The notes beneath the pieces were generated by a model. That model was given only the letters and a program-made list of their open reading frames with translations. It was not told the origin of the DNA and made no database searches. From the NCBI GenBank assembly GCA_009659925.1, contig PUXW01000016.1, forward strand, positions 1-64,000: 64,000 nt of DNA, read 5' to 3'. A program made the translations under genes and the position numbers. Of this stretch, positions 34,500 to 43,643 are shown piece by piece; within the stretch, counting starts at the first letter, position 1; every line of letters begins with the position of its first letter. The DNA is from Nitratiruptor sp. GTDB lineage: Bacteria; Campylobacterota; Campylobacteria; Campylobacterales; Nitratiruptoraceae.

Positions 34500-35012
34500 T
34501 TTTTTAAGGAGCTCTTCCGGCGTACACCCCTCTTCCCGACTCCGTTCTACCCATCGCTTGTACAACTGGGCTGGGATATAGGCGAGGGTACGCACCTGCT
34601 CCCCATCATCGAGGCGGATCTGATCGTAGAGCCGCTGCATCTCGACCCGCTTCTGAGGCGCAACCCAGCTGCGCATCGATTTATACTCTACCAGCTCCCC
34701 ATCCCGATAAACCCCGCTCACCTCGGCATAGACCCAATAAAAGCCCCGATCTTTGCGCAAATTTTTGACATACCCCCTCCAAACCTTTCCGGCCTGGATC
34801 GTCTCCCAAAGCTCTCGGAAGAGCCGCTTTGGCATGTCGGGATGGCGCAAGATGTTATGGGGTTTGCCAATGAGCTCCTCTACCTCATAACCGCTGATTC
34901 GAGCGAAGGTCTCATTGGCATAAGTGATCACCCCATCTAAATCGGTCCGAGAGATAATGAGCTCATCCTGGGGCACCTCGGTCTCGATGAACATATCCCA
35001 ACCGCTCTCCAT
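34491..35012 (-). CDS. PAS-domain protein at the end of the nap operon
   Basis: 173 residues. A single PAS domain (~15-125) with the Aer/CetB-like pattern YANETFARISGYEVEELIGKPHNILRHPDMP. A helical C-terminus of about 50 residues has no transmitter, HAMP or methyl-accepting domain. The start at 35012 has AGGGGAGGGG; MFIET six codons later is an alternative. Such PAS proteins often bind FAD and report redox state to a chemoreceptor. Location 9 bases after napD suggests co-transcription and a link to nitrate respiration. Confidence 0.82.
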   Translation of the reverse strand: MESGWDMFIETEVPQDELIISRTDLDGVITYANETFARISGYEVEELIGKPHNILRHPDMPKRLFRELWETIQAGKVWRGYVKNLRKDRGFYWVYAEVSGVYRDGELVEYKSMRSWVAPQKRVEMQRLYDQIRLDDGEQVRTLAYIPAQLYKRWVERSREEGCTPEELLKKLI

Positions 35013-35021
35013 ACCCCTCCC

Positions 35022-35369
35022 CTAGATGAACTTCTTCTTCAAATCGCCGTTATAGACGATCTGCTCGGCAGGAACATCCTTCTCCAAAATCTCTGGTACT
35101 GGATCTTGGATCTCTAGATCTTCCCGAAGGGCATCGAGCTGATCTTCGCTATAGCTATAGACCATCTCGGCTGAGAGGACTCCATCGAGAAACTGGAGGA
35201 CCTTGAGCTTTTGAATCTCCTCCTCGATATTTTCCCCTTCGATGGTCACGATAATATAGCCTTGCTTGTCGACTAGATGGATGTCGCAGACACCACTCTC
35301 TTCAATTCGCTGACGCACCGCCTCGAGATCTTGAGGGTGACAGCGAACCACACAGCTACTCAAAGTCAT
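35022..35369 (-). CDS. napD: NapA maturation chaperone NapD
   Basis: 115 residues from an ATG after GGAGGTTACC that overlaps the napL stop (ATGA). The N-terminal MTLSSCVVRCHPQDLEAVRQ pattern is the NapD ferredoxin-like fold, which binds the NapA twin-arginine signal peptide in the cytoplasm. The C-terminal 35 residues are an acidic extension not usual in NapD (about 90 residues). Confidence 0.88.
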   Translation of the reverse strand: MTLSSCVVRCHPQDLEAVRQRIEESGVCDIHLVDKQGYIIVTIEGENIEEEIQKLKVLQFLDGVLSAEMVYSYSEDQLDALREDLEIQDPVPEILEKDVPAEQIVYNGDLKKKFI

Positions 35370-36316
35370 GGTAACCTCCATTTCATGATTTCACCGGTCT
35401 CGCTTCCACTGATCAGAGTTCGCTCATCGAGGAAGCGGATCACATTGACGATATGGGTGTGCCCTTGGAGCTGGTGGAGGATTCGCAAGCTCTGGGTATC
35501 GACGAGCTTGAGGATGTAGTGTTCATTATCCCCGTAGAGGGCGTAATTGCCATCTTGGGAGAGTCCAACTACATAGACGAAAAAGTCTGGATTGCGTAGG
35601 ACTTTGGCCTTTCCAGTGGAGATTTGATAAAGGGCAAAGGCCTTATCCGCCCGGCTACCAGCCGCGATGAGATCCCCCTCTACGGCCAGGCTCAAAATTT
35701 TATCCTTGTTCACATCCTTGAAGAGTTTGACCCTCTGGAAGGCGGAGAGATCGATGAGAGCCACCTCTCCCCCCTCGTCCCCTACCACGAGGAAACGCCG
35801 TTTCGAGTCGATGGCCATCGTCGAATAGAAGTAATCTCCAGCCTTGATGGTCTTGAGGACCTTCCCTTGCTCTAGATCATAAAGGACCACCTCATCGCTC
35901 ATCAAGGTTAAAAAGGCTCGCTTGGCATCGATGAACTTGGCGGCCTTGGCATACATTTGGAGCGACTTGTCCAAGACCTTACGACTCTTCCCATTCTCAT
36001 GGAGGAAGAGTTCGGCATAGCCATCTTCAGCCTGGGCGAGGTAGAGAACTTTTCCATCGAGCACATCGACCGAATAGATGTCGGCGTTATTAAGCTCTCC
36101 CATGAAATCTTTGATCTGGCGTACCTGGATCGTCTCAATGACTTTGAGCCCCTTGCGCTCCAAGATGAGCACCTTACTGGCATCGGTCGCCACATAGATG
36201 CGATCTCCCTCCAGAGCTACATCCAAAACAGCTGCATTGATATCGATCTGTTCAATCGGATGGAGGGTCGCCCCATAGAGCCAGATTCCTAAAAGGAAGA
36301 GGAAAAGTCCACGCAC
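35366..36316 (-). CDS. napL: Periplasmic propeller protein NapL
   Basis: 316 residues with a signal peptide (~1-16) and WD40/YVTN-like blades to the end (for example HTHIVNVIRFLDERTLISGSE, a near-canonical last blade). NapL occurs only in Campylobacterota nap operons and its role is unsettled; loss has little effect on nitrate reduction in Wolinella. It starts 3 bases after the napF stop. Confidence 0.9.
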   Translation of the reverse strand: MRGLFLFLLGIWLYGATLHPIEQIDINAAVLDVALEGDRIYVATDASKVLILERKGLKVIETIQVRQIKDFMGELNNADIYSVDVLDGKVLYLAQAEDGYAELFLHENGKSRKVLDKSLQMYAKAAKFIDAKRAFLTLMSDEVVLYDLEQGKVLKTIKAGDYFYSTMAIDSKRRFLVVGDEGGEVALIDLSAFQRVKLFKDVNKDKILSLAVEGDLIAAGSRADKAFALYQISTGKAKVLRNPDFFVYVVGLSQDGNYALYGDNEHYILKLVDTQSLRILHQLQGHTHIVNVIRFLDERTLISGSETGEIMKWRLP

Positions 36317-36319
36317 GTC

Positions 36320-36787
36320 CTATCTCCCGATCGCTTTCGTTGGACAAACCCCAACACAAAAGCCACACCCAGTACACTTTTGGGCAATAATTTGGGGCTG
36401 AAAGAGTCCCGTAAACTCAATGGCCTGGTCCAAACAGGCATCCCGACAACTACTACAAATAGTCCCATGCCATGCCAAACAGCCTATAGGATCGATGGCA
36501 AGGGGTGGCAAGCTCCTCTTAGCATCGACCCGCAAGACCTGGAGAGGACAGGTAAGGGCACACTGATCGCAAAAGGTACACCCCGATTTAAAGAAGTCTA
36601 GAGAGGGCACCCCATCGACAATCTCAATTATACCCTCTTCACAGGCTTTCACACACGGGGTATCGTCACACTCCCTACACCTCTGGAAATCGGCCTCGTC
36701 GCTGAAGTAGGGGGGATAGGTGGGGAGCTGCCGCTCCTCTCCCCGCAGTAACTTGGCAAAAGAGGAGAAGAGCTCCCGACGCTCCAC
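36320..36787 (-). CDS. napF: Ferredoxin-type protein NapF
   Basis: 155 residues, starting with GTG in a TAGTG overlap with napB. Three cluster regions are visible (CRECDDTPCVKACEE, CTFCDQCALTCP and CTGCGFCVGVCPT), plus an additional Cys group CSSCRDACL. NapF is a cytoplasmic Fe-S protein that helps mature NapA. The size is typical. Confidence 0.9.
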   Translation of the reverse strand: MERRELFSSFAKLLRGEERQLPTYPPYFSDEADFQRCRECDDTPCVKACEEGIIEIVDGVPSLDFFKSGCTFCDQCALTCPLQVLRVDAKRSLPPLAIDPIGCLAWHGTICSSCRDACLDQAIEFTGLFQPQIIAQKCTGCGFCVGVCPTKAIGR

Positions 36788-37371
36788 TACTGGACCCCCT
36801 CCATGAGAGTCTGGTTGAGGTTGGAGCGATGTTTGGCGTTGGGATCCCGGTACTCGGGCTTGAAGGTATTTTCCACTAATGGCTTGGCATTGGCTTGAGG
36901 AACATGGCACTGGACGCAGTTGTAGCGTTGGGGAGCAATGTCCTCTTTCTTCGCTAGCTTGGCCAAACGGGCCTTGTAGACGGCTTCATCCTCGTAGAGC
37001 CCCTGTTTGATCAGCTTCTTCTTGGTGGAGAAGAAGAAATCTTTAAAGTGGGTAGGAGGCATTGGAGTTGCACCCATCGCTTCGGCTACACTTGGCATAT
37101 GGCAGCCTAGACAGGCGTTGTTTTGCAAGGTGATGGGTAGCATCCCTTCGATAGAGTGGGGGATGAGAGGAGGAGCGTTCTCATAACTGCGGGGGAGGCG
37201 CTGGGATGTTCCAGGAGCCGCTTTGGAATATTCCACCTTAGGAGGGGTCCCTCGATCGGAATATCCAAGTTCGCTCTCGTTAACCACTTGAGCCTTTTGC
37301 GCCGCTCCACATCCTGCAGCAAAGAGGATTGCCAGGGCAGCGGAAACTCCAAGAAAGCGCTTAAGATACAT
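36787..37371 (-). CDS. napB: Diheme cytochrome c NapB
   Basis: 194 residues with an N-terminal signal whose LFAAGC resembles a lipobox, so the protein may be membrane-anchored. Two heme sites, CLGCH and CVQCH, are each followed by the expected C-terminal spacing. NapB passes electrons to NapA in the periplasm. The start overlaps the napH end by 11 bases. Confidence 0.93.
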   Translation of the reverse strand: MYLKRFLGVSAALAILFAAGCGAAQKAQVVNESELGYSDRGTPPKVEYSKAAPGTSQRLPRSYENAPPLIPHSIEGMLPITLQNNACLGCHMPSVAEAMGATPMPPTHFKDFFFSTKKKLIKQGLYEDEAVYKARLAKLAKKEDIAPQRYNCVQCHVPQANAKPLVENTFKPEYRDPNAKHRSNLNQTLMEGVQ

Positions 37372-38191
37372 CTCTTGCTCCTTTGTCTAGAAAATCTCGC
37401 AGACGAAAATAGAGGGCATCATCGTCACACACCTCGACACAGCGGCCACAGAGGGTACACTCCCCCATCTTCACCTGCATACTCTTTTTCCCAACCATGA
37501 AGAGGACCTCTTTTTCAGGGCAGACCTCTTTACACCGCATACAAAGGGTGCAGTTGGGCTGGTTGTGCTCGACCCGCACCAGATTGAAGCGGCCAAGCAG
37601 GGAATAGAATCCCCCAAGTGGGCAGATATGGCCACACCACCCATTCTTGAGGATGAAAAGATCGAAGAGGAAGATGGCAACGATCATCGCCCAACCAAAG
37701 CCCATGCCAAAGATGATCCCCCGATGGGTTATGGAGACTGGGCTAACCATCTCAAAGGCCGCAGTCCCAAGGAGGAAGGAGAGGATGAAACTCAGCCCCA
37801 TCACCCAGTAGCGGATATTTCGGCTGGCCCACCATTTGCGCTCATATTTGTCCAAATTGAACTTACGACGCAAATAGTTGGCCCCATCGGTGACCATATT
37901 CACAGGACAGACCCAACTGCAAAAGGCCCGCCCCCCAACAATCCCATAAAAGAGGGCAATGATAAGGGCTCCGATGATGGCATCGGCGGCCACCATGGCA
38001 CCCGTGGCAAAAATTTGCAACAGGGCATAGGGGTCGGCCAAGGGGATGGTGCCAAAGAGCACGGAAGAGCTCAAATTGCCCTGCAAGACCTTCCAGCCAA
38101 GGTAGTTTCCTGCCAGATAGAGGGCGAGGATGGTCAATTGAGTGAGACGACGCAAAATCAAATAGCGATACTTCTTCCAGATCCTACTCAA
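37361..38191 (-). CDS. napH: Membrane quinol dehydrogenase component NapH
   Basis: 276 residues from a TTG that overlaps the napG stop by 8 bases (TTGAGTAG). No ATG or GTG gives a sensible N-terminus; the longer frame is antisense-like. Four membrane helices, two cytoplasmic CxxxCP motifs (CSWVCP, CGHICP) and two [4Fe-4S] motifs (CTLCMRCKEVCPE, CTLCGRCVEVCDD). NapH with NapG replaces NapC in Campylobacterota for menaquinol oxidation. Confidence 0.9.
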   Translation of the reverse strand: MSRIWKKYRYLILRRLTQLTILALYLAGNYLGWKVLQGNLSSSVLFGTIPLADPYALLQIFATGAMVAADAIIGALIIALFYGIVGGRAFCSWVCPVNMVTDGANYLRRKFNLDKYERKWWASRNIRYWVMGLSFILSFLLGTAAFEMVSPVSITHRGIIFGMGFGWAMIVAIFLFDLFILKNGWCGHICPLGGFYSLLGRFNLVRVEHNQPNCTLCMRCKEVCPEKEVLFMVGKKSMQVKMGECTLCGRCVEVCDDDALYFRLRDFLDKGARDVS

Positions 38192-38984
38192 AGTCGATCC
38201 CTTCGTTGAGTGAATCGACCGGGCTCTTTTGAGAGCGCGGTGTAACGGTCGTCTCGATTCCCTGGCTTCCATGGAGTCGTGCCTCGTCACTCTTCTCCCA
38301 CCCTTTGACATAGTGTTTACCAACCTTGCCCAACGCCACATCCCGGGGGAGGACCTTGATCGCGGCGATCTCGGTGACGCAAGCATGTTCACACAGACCG
38401 CATCCCGTACAATAGTCCGGATCGACGACGGGCAGGAGTTTGGCATGTTTTCCTGTCCGCTCGTTTTGGCGATACTCCATGTAGATCGCCTTGTCCAAGA
38501 GCGGGCAGGCGCGATAACAAGCATCGCACTGGATTCCCCAGTAGGCGATGCAATTTTTTATATCGACGATGGCCACCCCCATGCGCATCTTCGTGATGTC
38601 AAAGATCCGCTCTCCATCCTTGACCTCGGAGACGCTGTCAATATCGAGCGCACCCGTAGGGCAAGGTGGAACACAGGGAATATCGTCACACATGTAGCAG
38701 GGCACCTCCCTGGGAATGAAGTAGGGAGTCCCCAAGGGTTTGTGATCCCCTGGCTTGGCAAGCATGAGCGTGTCGTAGGGACAAGCTTCTACGCACAGCC
38801 CACACTTGATGCACAGGCTAATGAATTCATCCTCCTTGCGAGCCCCTGGAGGACGAAGGACCAGAGGCGCCGCCTTGGCCTCGTCCACATAGGCGCTCCA
38901 GAGCAGGGACCCAACGGTGGCGATCGCCACATTTTGGGCCATGGAGACGATGAATCGTCGCCTTCCCTCATCGGTTTTTGCCAT
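38184..38984 (-). CDS. napG: Ferredoxin-type periplasmic protein NapG
   Basis: 266 residues from an ATG after GGGGGAGGGGAG. A twin-arginine signal (GRRRFIVSMAQ) is followed by four [4Fe-4S] motifs (CIKCGLCVEACPYD, CYMCDDIPCVPPCP, CDACYRACPLL and CTGCGLCEHACV). It transfers electrons from NapH to NapB. Similar in architecture to NosG in this window. Confidence 0.92.
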   Translation of the reverse strand: MAKTDEGRRRFIVSMAQNVAIATVGSLLWSAYVDEAKAAPLVLRPPGARKEDEFISLCIKCGLCVEACPYDTLMLAKPGDHKPLGTPYFIPREVPCYMCDDIPCVPPCPTGALDIDSVSEVKDGERIFDITKMRMGVAIVDIKNCIAYWGIQCDACYRACPLLDKAIYMEYRQNERTGKHAKLLPVVDPDYCTGCGLCEHACVTEIAAIKVLPRDVALGKVGKHYVKGWEKSDEARLHGSQGIETTVTPRSQKSPVDSLNEGIDFE

Positions 38985-39002
38985 CTCCCCTCCCCCGGAC
39001 AC

Positions 39003-41813
39003 TTAGGCCTTGTAGATCTTGACAGCACACTTCTTGTAGTCTGTCTGCTTGGAAATTGGACAGGTAGCATCGAGGGTCACTTTGTTGATGTAGACCCGCT
39101 CATCGAACCAAGGTACGAAGACCAGACCGCGTGGTGGCCTGTTACGTCCTCGGGTCTCAACCCGGGCCTTCACCTTTCCTCGACGGCTCTCGATAACTAC
39201 CAAATCACCCCGTTTGACGCCTCGCTTCTTGGCATCTTCTGGATGCATGTAGCACAGTGCTTCTGGAACGGCTCGATAGAGCTCGGGAACCCGCATGGTC
39301 ATGGTACCGCTGTGCCAGTGCTCCAAGACCCGCCCAGTACACAGCCACATATCGTACTCGTTGTCTGGCATTTCAGGTGGCTCCATATAGGGGCGAGCGA
39401 AGATCTTCGCCTTGTTGGGCAGGTGGATCTTGGGCTTACTCTTGTCTGGGCCAGTCAGGCTACCTTGGGGGATGGTCTTAAGAGCATGTCCATAGAAGGC
39501 GAATTCACCCTTGACATGTCCCAGCTCTTTTTCACGCTTGGCGTATGGGTCGTAGTTGACGTTGAATCGCCATGGTGTATCTTTACCGTTGACCACTGGC
39601 CAGCGCAGACCCCGCACTTTGTGGTAGACATCGAAGGGCGCATAGTCGTGGGCCCGTCCGGCACCGAACTTGCGATACTCTTCCCACATCGCCTTTTGGA
39701 TGAAGAAGCCATACCCTTTCCATGGCTTGCCATCGGCGCCGATGACGTTTCGTTTGTCCCCTTCGGCCTCAGTGTTGGGGAAGCCTGCACCAATTGGATC
39801 TGGCCACTTGAAGCTCTTGTAATAGTCGTTGGCAAAGAGGACATCGTAGAGGGTGTCATCCGGACTATAGCCCATCTTCTTGGCCTCTTCGAGAACATCG
39901 GGCAATACCGTACCATCAGGCAGCTTATGCTCTTTCCAGACCTCTTTGAGCTTGAAGCGCTTGGAGAACTCTACATATTGCCACAAATCGGGCATCGCAT
40001 CACCTACAGGGGTGACTTGTTGTCGCCAATGCTGGGTTCGTCGCTCGGCGTTACCATAGGCACCCCACTTTTCGTAGATCATCGCACTTGGCAGGATGAG
40101 GTCTGCAACTTTGGCGCTGATACCTGGATATCCATCGCTGACCACGATGAAGTTGTCCATCGTTCGGGCCGCTTTGATCCAGTGGTTGGCGTTGGCGGTA
40201 TCTTGCCATGGGTTACATACATGGACCCAAGCGAATTTGATCTTTCCTTCCTCCAAGTCGCGCATGATCTTGACGATATGGCTTCCGACCTTGGGATTGA
40301 GGGTTCCCTTAGGCAGCTTCCAGATCTTTTCGCTGATGGCTCGGTGTTTGGGGTTGAAGACCACCATATCCGCAGGCAATCGGTGGGCAAAGGTACCAAC
40401 TTCCCGGGCCGTACCACATGCACTGGGCTGACCTGTGAGGGAGAAGGCTCCATCCCCGGGTTTGGCCTGTTTGCCAAGGAGGAAGTGGACCACATAGCTC
40501 AGCTCGTTGTCCCAGGTTCCCCGGGTGTGCTGGTTCATACCCATGGTCCAGAAGCTCACGACCTTGCGGCCCTTCTCCACGTAGAGATCCTTCAGCCGCT
40601 CAAGCTTGGCCTTGAAGCTCTCGAGACTCTCATCCGGATCTCCCTTGGCCAACTCCGCTACATAATCGAGGGTATAAGGCTCCAAGGACTTCTTGAAATC
40701 TTCGAAGCTGATGGCCCAATGTTTACCAGCCGCTTTGGCATGCTTCATCTTCATCACTTCGGTATTGCCATAGCCAAAGGGGGCGAGGGCTTTGCGCTCT
40801 GCTTCGCTGAGCCGCTTGTGATCCTGCTTCCAGATGGTTTGCATCTCCTTCTTGCTATAGCCCAGCTCCTCGGCCCGTTTGGGGTTGCGCATACCATAAC
40901 CGATGTCCGGATAACCCGTAGCGAAGACGGTGTACTCCTTGACGAAGTCCCAATCGATGGCATCTGGATGGTCGTAGACGATACTTCTGGCGATGTAGTT
41001 CCAAATAGCCAGGTCGGTGTTGGGCTTGAAGATGATCACATCATCGGCCAGGTCACAGCTTCGATGGGTGTAGGTAGACAAAACGACGACCTTGACCTTC
41101 TCGGGATTGGAGAGTTTGCGGTCTGTACAGCGGGCCCACAAAATCGGGTGCATCTCCGCCATGTTGGATCCCCACAAGACGATGGTATCGGTCAGCTCGA
41201 TGTCATCGTAACATCCAGCCGGCTCGTCGATACCAAAGGTCTGGATGAAACCGGCCACGGCACTTGCCATACAGTGGCGGGCGTTGGGGTCGATGTTGTT
41301 ACTGCGAAATCCAGCCTTCATCAACTTGGCCGCCGCATATCCCTCCATGATTGTATACTGACCAGATCCAAAGAAGGCCACCCCGGTTGGTCCCAGCTCG
41401 TTGTAGGCCTTCTTGAACTGTTTCTCCATCTCGTCGAAGGCCCGCTTCCAGCTGACCGGGCGGAATTTCCCCTTCTTGTCGAACTCACCCTTATCGTTCA
41501 TGCGAAGCAGGGGGGTTTTGAGGCGGTCGGCGCCATACATGATCTTGGCGGTAAAGTATCCCTTGATACAGTTGAGTCCCCGGTTGACTGGGGCAAGAGG
41601 GTCACCCTTGACGGCAACGATTCGATCGTCCTTGGTGGCGATCATGATCCCACATCCAGTCCCACAGAAGCGGCACACTGCCTTATCCCAGCGCCATCCC
41701 TTCTCGGCCTCCTTGCTAGCAGCCTCCATCTCCTTGGGAACGGAGAGGCCAACTGCACTTGCAGCCGCAGCTGCAGCCGTACTCTTGAGAAAGTCCCTTC
41801 TGCTTAGTGCCAT
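39003..41813 (-). CDS. napA: Periplasmic nitrate reductase catalytic subunit NapA
   Basis: Reduces nitrate to nitrite. 936 residues from an ATG after GAGGAGGCTTGC. Twin-arginine signal SRRDFLK (residues ~4-10) with a poly-Ala hydrophobic part; [4Fe-4S] motif CRFCGTGCG...GLNC (~residues 44-82); molybdenum-ligand Cys in ARHCMASAV; bis-MGD binding blocks follow. Length matches the Campylobacterota form. It is the first gene of napAGHBFLD plus the PAS gene, with a perfect FNR-type box upstream. Confidence 0.97.
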   Translation of the reverse strand: MALSRRDFLKSTAAAAAASAVGLSVPKEMEAASKEAEKGWRWDKAVCRFCGTGCGIMIATKDDRIVAVKGDPLAPVNRGLNCIKGYFTAKIMYGADRLKTPLLRMNDKGEFDKKGKFRPVSWKRAFDEMEKQFKKAYNELGPTGVAFFGSGQYTIMEGYAAAKLMKAGFRSNNIDPNARHCMASAVAGFIQTFGIDEPAGCYDDIELTDTIVLWGSNMAEMHPILWARCTDRKLSNPEKVKVVVLSTYTHRSCDLADDVIIFKPNTDLAIWNYIARSIVYDHPDAIDWDFVKEYTVFATGYPDIGYGMRNPKRAEELGYSKKEMQTIWKQDHKRLSEAERKALAPFGYGNTEVMKMKHAKAAGKHWAISFEDFKKSLEPYTLDYVAELAKGDPDESLESFKAKLERLKDLYVEKGRKVVSFWTMGMNQHTRGTWDNELSYVVHFLLGKQAKPGDGAFSLTGQPSACGTAREVGTFAHRLPADMVVFNPKHRAISEKIWKLPKGTLNPKVGSHIVKIMRDLEEGKIKFAWVHVCNPWQDTANANHWIKAARTMDNFIVVSDGYPGISAKVADLILPSAMIYEKWGAYGNAERRTQHWRQQVTPVGDAMPDLWQYVEFSKRFKLKEVWKEHKLPDGTVLPDVLEEAKKMGYSPDDTLYDVLFANDYYKSFKWPDPIGAGFPNTEAEGDKRNVIGADGKPWKGYGFFIQKAMWEEYRKFGAGRAHDYAPFDVYHKVRGLRWPVVNGKDTPWRFNVNYDPYAKREKELGHVKGEFAFYGHALKTIPQGSLTGPDKSKPKIHLPNKAKIFARPYMEPPEMPDNEYDMWLCTGRVLEHWHSGTMTMRVPELYRAVPEALCYMHPEDAKKRGVKRGDLVVIESRRGKVKARVETRGRNRPPRGLVFVPWFDERVYINKVTLDATCPISKQTDYKKCAVKIYKA

Positions 41814-41891
41814 GCAAGCCTCCTCATAGTGATTGCTTTGAAACGACTCTTGCGACAACTCTATTTTACTTGGTTTCAGCGGAGCTAAACA

Positions 41892-41905
41892 TTGATATAA
41901 ATCAA
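41892..41905 (-). promoter_or_regulatory. Perfect FNR-type box for the nap operon
   Basis: TTGATATAAATCAA, centre 41898.5. On the minus strand TAAAAT (41863-41868) ends 35.5 bp from the centre. The napA ATG lies 50 bases beyond the -10. Confidence 0.8.
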
Positions 41906-41953
41906 ATTTAGATTTCCACGGCAAGGAAAAATTAAGAGAAAATTTGTCTCATT

Positions 41954-41967
41954 TTGATCCCTGTCAA
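41954..41967 (+). promoter_or_regulatory. FNR-type box for the FmdE-like gene
   Basis: TTGATCCCTGTCAA (one mismatch), centre 41960.5. On the plus strand TATGAT (41990-41995) ends 34.5 bp from the centre. It is 62 bases from the nap box, so the two divergent genes each have their own site. Confidence 0.72.
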
Positions 41968-42028
41968 CTCCTCCTTTTCTAGTTTTCGCTATGATCGGAC
42001 TGTTTGAAGGAAAAATTGAGGAGGCACC

Positions 42029-42631
42029 ATGACCTATCCAGACTTTTTCGACCAGGTGGAACCCCTCTTGCTCTACGATCCCCTCGCCGACTTTCTCGGA
42101 GCCCTCGATGGGGGAGTCACCCAAATCACCTACCTCGATCTGGTCAAACTGGCCGGCCACTCATGTCCCACGGTAGCTGGAATCTACCTCATGGCTCGGA
42201 TCGGCCTAGAGCGACTCTTTCCCGACGCCATGCCCATTCGTGGCGAGATCGAAGTCCATATTCAAGGGGCCAAAGGGGAAGGGGTCAACGGAGTCATCGG
42301 CACTGGACTAGCCTATATTTGCGGTGTCAGTGACGAAGGAGGCTTCAAAGGGATTGGAGGCAGGTTCAACCGGGCAAACAAGCTCTTCTACCAGGCTCCC
42401 ATCTCGGGGGAAGTACGCTTGAAGCGATGCGATAGTGGCGCATCCATCGACTTGAGCTACGATCCCTCCGTCATCCCACCCAATCCCGAGATGAAAGAGC
42501 TCCTGGCCAAACTCCAAAGTGGCCACGCCACCATCGATGATCGGAGGGCCTTCCAGAAGCTCTGGCAGGAGCGGGTAGCCAAAATCCTCCTCTCAAAGGA
42601 GCTCTGGCCCCAGATGGTCACGATCCTTTGA
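42029..42631 (+). CDS. FmdE-like protein in the denitrification regulon
   Basis: 200 residues after AATTGAGGAGGCACC. The segment LAGHSCPTVAGIYLMARI (~residues 42-59) resembles the GHxCPG motif of FmdE-family proteins, which bind a metal and are linked to molybdenum enzymes. Other features are a Gly-rich middle and a helical C-terminus; no signal peptide. It diverges from napA and has its own FNR-type box, so a role with nitrate reductase or NO handling is inferred. Family assignment is moderate. Confidence 0.65.
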   Translation: MTYPDFFDQVEPLLLYDPLADFLGALDGGVTQITYLDLVKLAGHSCPTVAGIYLMARIGLERLFPDAMPIRGEIEVHIQGAKGEGVNGVIGTGLAYICGVSDEGGFKGIGGRFNRANKLFYQAPISGEVRLKRCDSGASIDLSYDPSVIPPNPEMKELLAKLQSGHATIDDRRAFQKLWQERVAKILLSKELWPQMVTIL

Positions 42632-43124
42632 GGATGTAGGTGTGATATAAATCGGGACCCCGGGCTTGGCTATAGACCTGGTGGCCCCGCTTGGCCATCT
42701 CCTCGATGAGGGGTTCGGGACGAAAGTCGCTTACGAGTAGGAGGAGCTCGCCAGGTTCCATCCCCTTGAGAGCTCTATTGACATGGGCCAAGGGATTTTC
42801 CCCTCGATCGAGGAGCTCGTTAGCGTTGAGGGTCAATACGGGACTCCCCTCGATCCAAGGTGGGGCTGGCTCTTCTTCCTCTCGGGAGCCTCTTTCTACC
42901 AACGGTGGCTGCCCAACCCGCTCCCGCAAGAGGTTGACCAGCTCCAGGGGATCCATCCCGCCAACTCGAGCTGCCTGCTGGATAGAGGCTATCTTGGTAA
43001 TGGTTCGGCGTAGAATCGGATTCTTGAGCCGCTTGAACTTGGGATTGATGCGAATAAGCTCCTCTTCGAGGAAGGGATAGGCTTTGAGGAGGTCGTAAAT
43101 TTTTGTCTCCAGAGTTATCTCCAT
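42618..43124 (-). CDS. DUF1858 plus DUF2249-like protein
   Basis: 168 residues from an ATG overlapping the upstream stop. The N-terminal ~65 residues match a DUF1858-type pattern (TKIYDLLKAYPFLEEELIRI...PILRRTI); an acidic linker follows; the C-terminal ~75 residues resemble a DUF2249/TusA-like fold (NANELLDRGENPLAHV, RGHQVYSQARGPD). Such pairs accompany hemerythrin and NO-stress genes elsewhere (family knowledge). Last gene of the five-gene operon starting at 45238. The 3' end overlaps the convergent FmdE-like gene by 14 bases. Confidence 0.72.
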   Translation of the reverse strand: MEITLETKIYDLLKAYPFLEEELIRINPKFKRLKNPILRRTITKIASIQQAARVGGMDPLELVNLLRERVGQPPLVERGSREEEEPAPPWIEGSPVLTLNANELLDRGENPLAHVNRALKGMEPGELLLLVSDFRPEPLIEEMAKRGHQVYSQARGPDLYHTYILKGS

Positions 43125-43345
43125 AATCGCTCTCCCCGTCTCCAGCGTCGCAAAAGGAGGATGAGATCCTTGAGGATCAGTGCAACAGACCAGACCCAGA
43201 GGATATCCATGTAAATATTGCGTCGATAGCCGTAAAAGGTGTAAAGAATCGGCAAACCGATGGCGATTGGCCACTTGAAATAGTAGAAGAAGAGGATTCC
43301 AGCGCCCCAGAGGTGGCGTAGTTCTCGTTTGAGACTATCCCGCAC
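43115..43345 (-). CDS. Small two-TM membrane protein in the DUF2249 operon
   Basis: 76 residues from a GTG (a TTG one codon earlier is possible) overlapping the DUF59 gene by 11 bases. Two hydrophobic segments (~15-35 and 48-64) with flanking Arg/Lys. Unrecognised; overlapping frames on both sides show it is translated as part of the operon. Confidence 0.65.
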   Translation of the reverse strand: MRDSLKRELRHLWGAGILFFYYFKWPIAIGLPILYTFYGYRRNIYMDILWVWSVALILKDLILLLRRWRRGERLWR

Positions 43346-43643
43346 CAAGGGCCTTTTTCACAACATCGCTCGCCATCGAGATATTCCATGGAGGATCCCA
43401 GACGATCTCTACATCCACATTGCCAACCCCAGGGAGCCGCTCCACCGCTTCCTTGACCCACTGCTCCATCATCTGGTGGAGGGGGCAGCCTCGGGTCGAG
43501 AGGGTCATGCGGACCTTCACATTGTTCTCCTCATCCACATCGACCCCATAAATGAGCCCCATGTCCACCAGATTGAAACCAACCTCCGGATCGATCACCG
43601 TCCGGATGGCATCGTAGACTTGATCTTGAGTGATTGTTGCCAT
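43335..43643 (-). CDS. DUF59 / MIP18-family protein (SufT/PaaD-like)
   Basis: 102 residues. VYDAIRTVIDPEVGFNLVDMGLIYGVDV and STRGCPLHQMM are hallmark MIP18 motifs, with the conserved Cys in RGCPL. These small proteins assist Fe-S cluster or metal-centre assembly. The ATG overlaps the stop of the 12-TM gene (TGATG). In this operon it may mature a metal site of a neighbouring protein. Confidence 0.9.
   Translation of the reverse strand: MATITQDQVYDAIRTVIDPEVGFNLVDMGLIYGVDVDEENNVKVRMTLSTRGCPLHQMMEQWVKEAVERLPGVGNVDVEIVWDPPWNISMASDVVKKALGAG

Noticed and set aside
38229-41807. 1192-codon open frame on the plus strand opposite napA
   Set aside because: It is the antisense shadow of napA and napG, whose motifs are unambiguous; composition-biased coding gives long antisense frames. 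No RBS or domain was seen.
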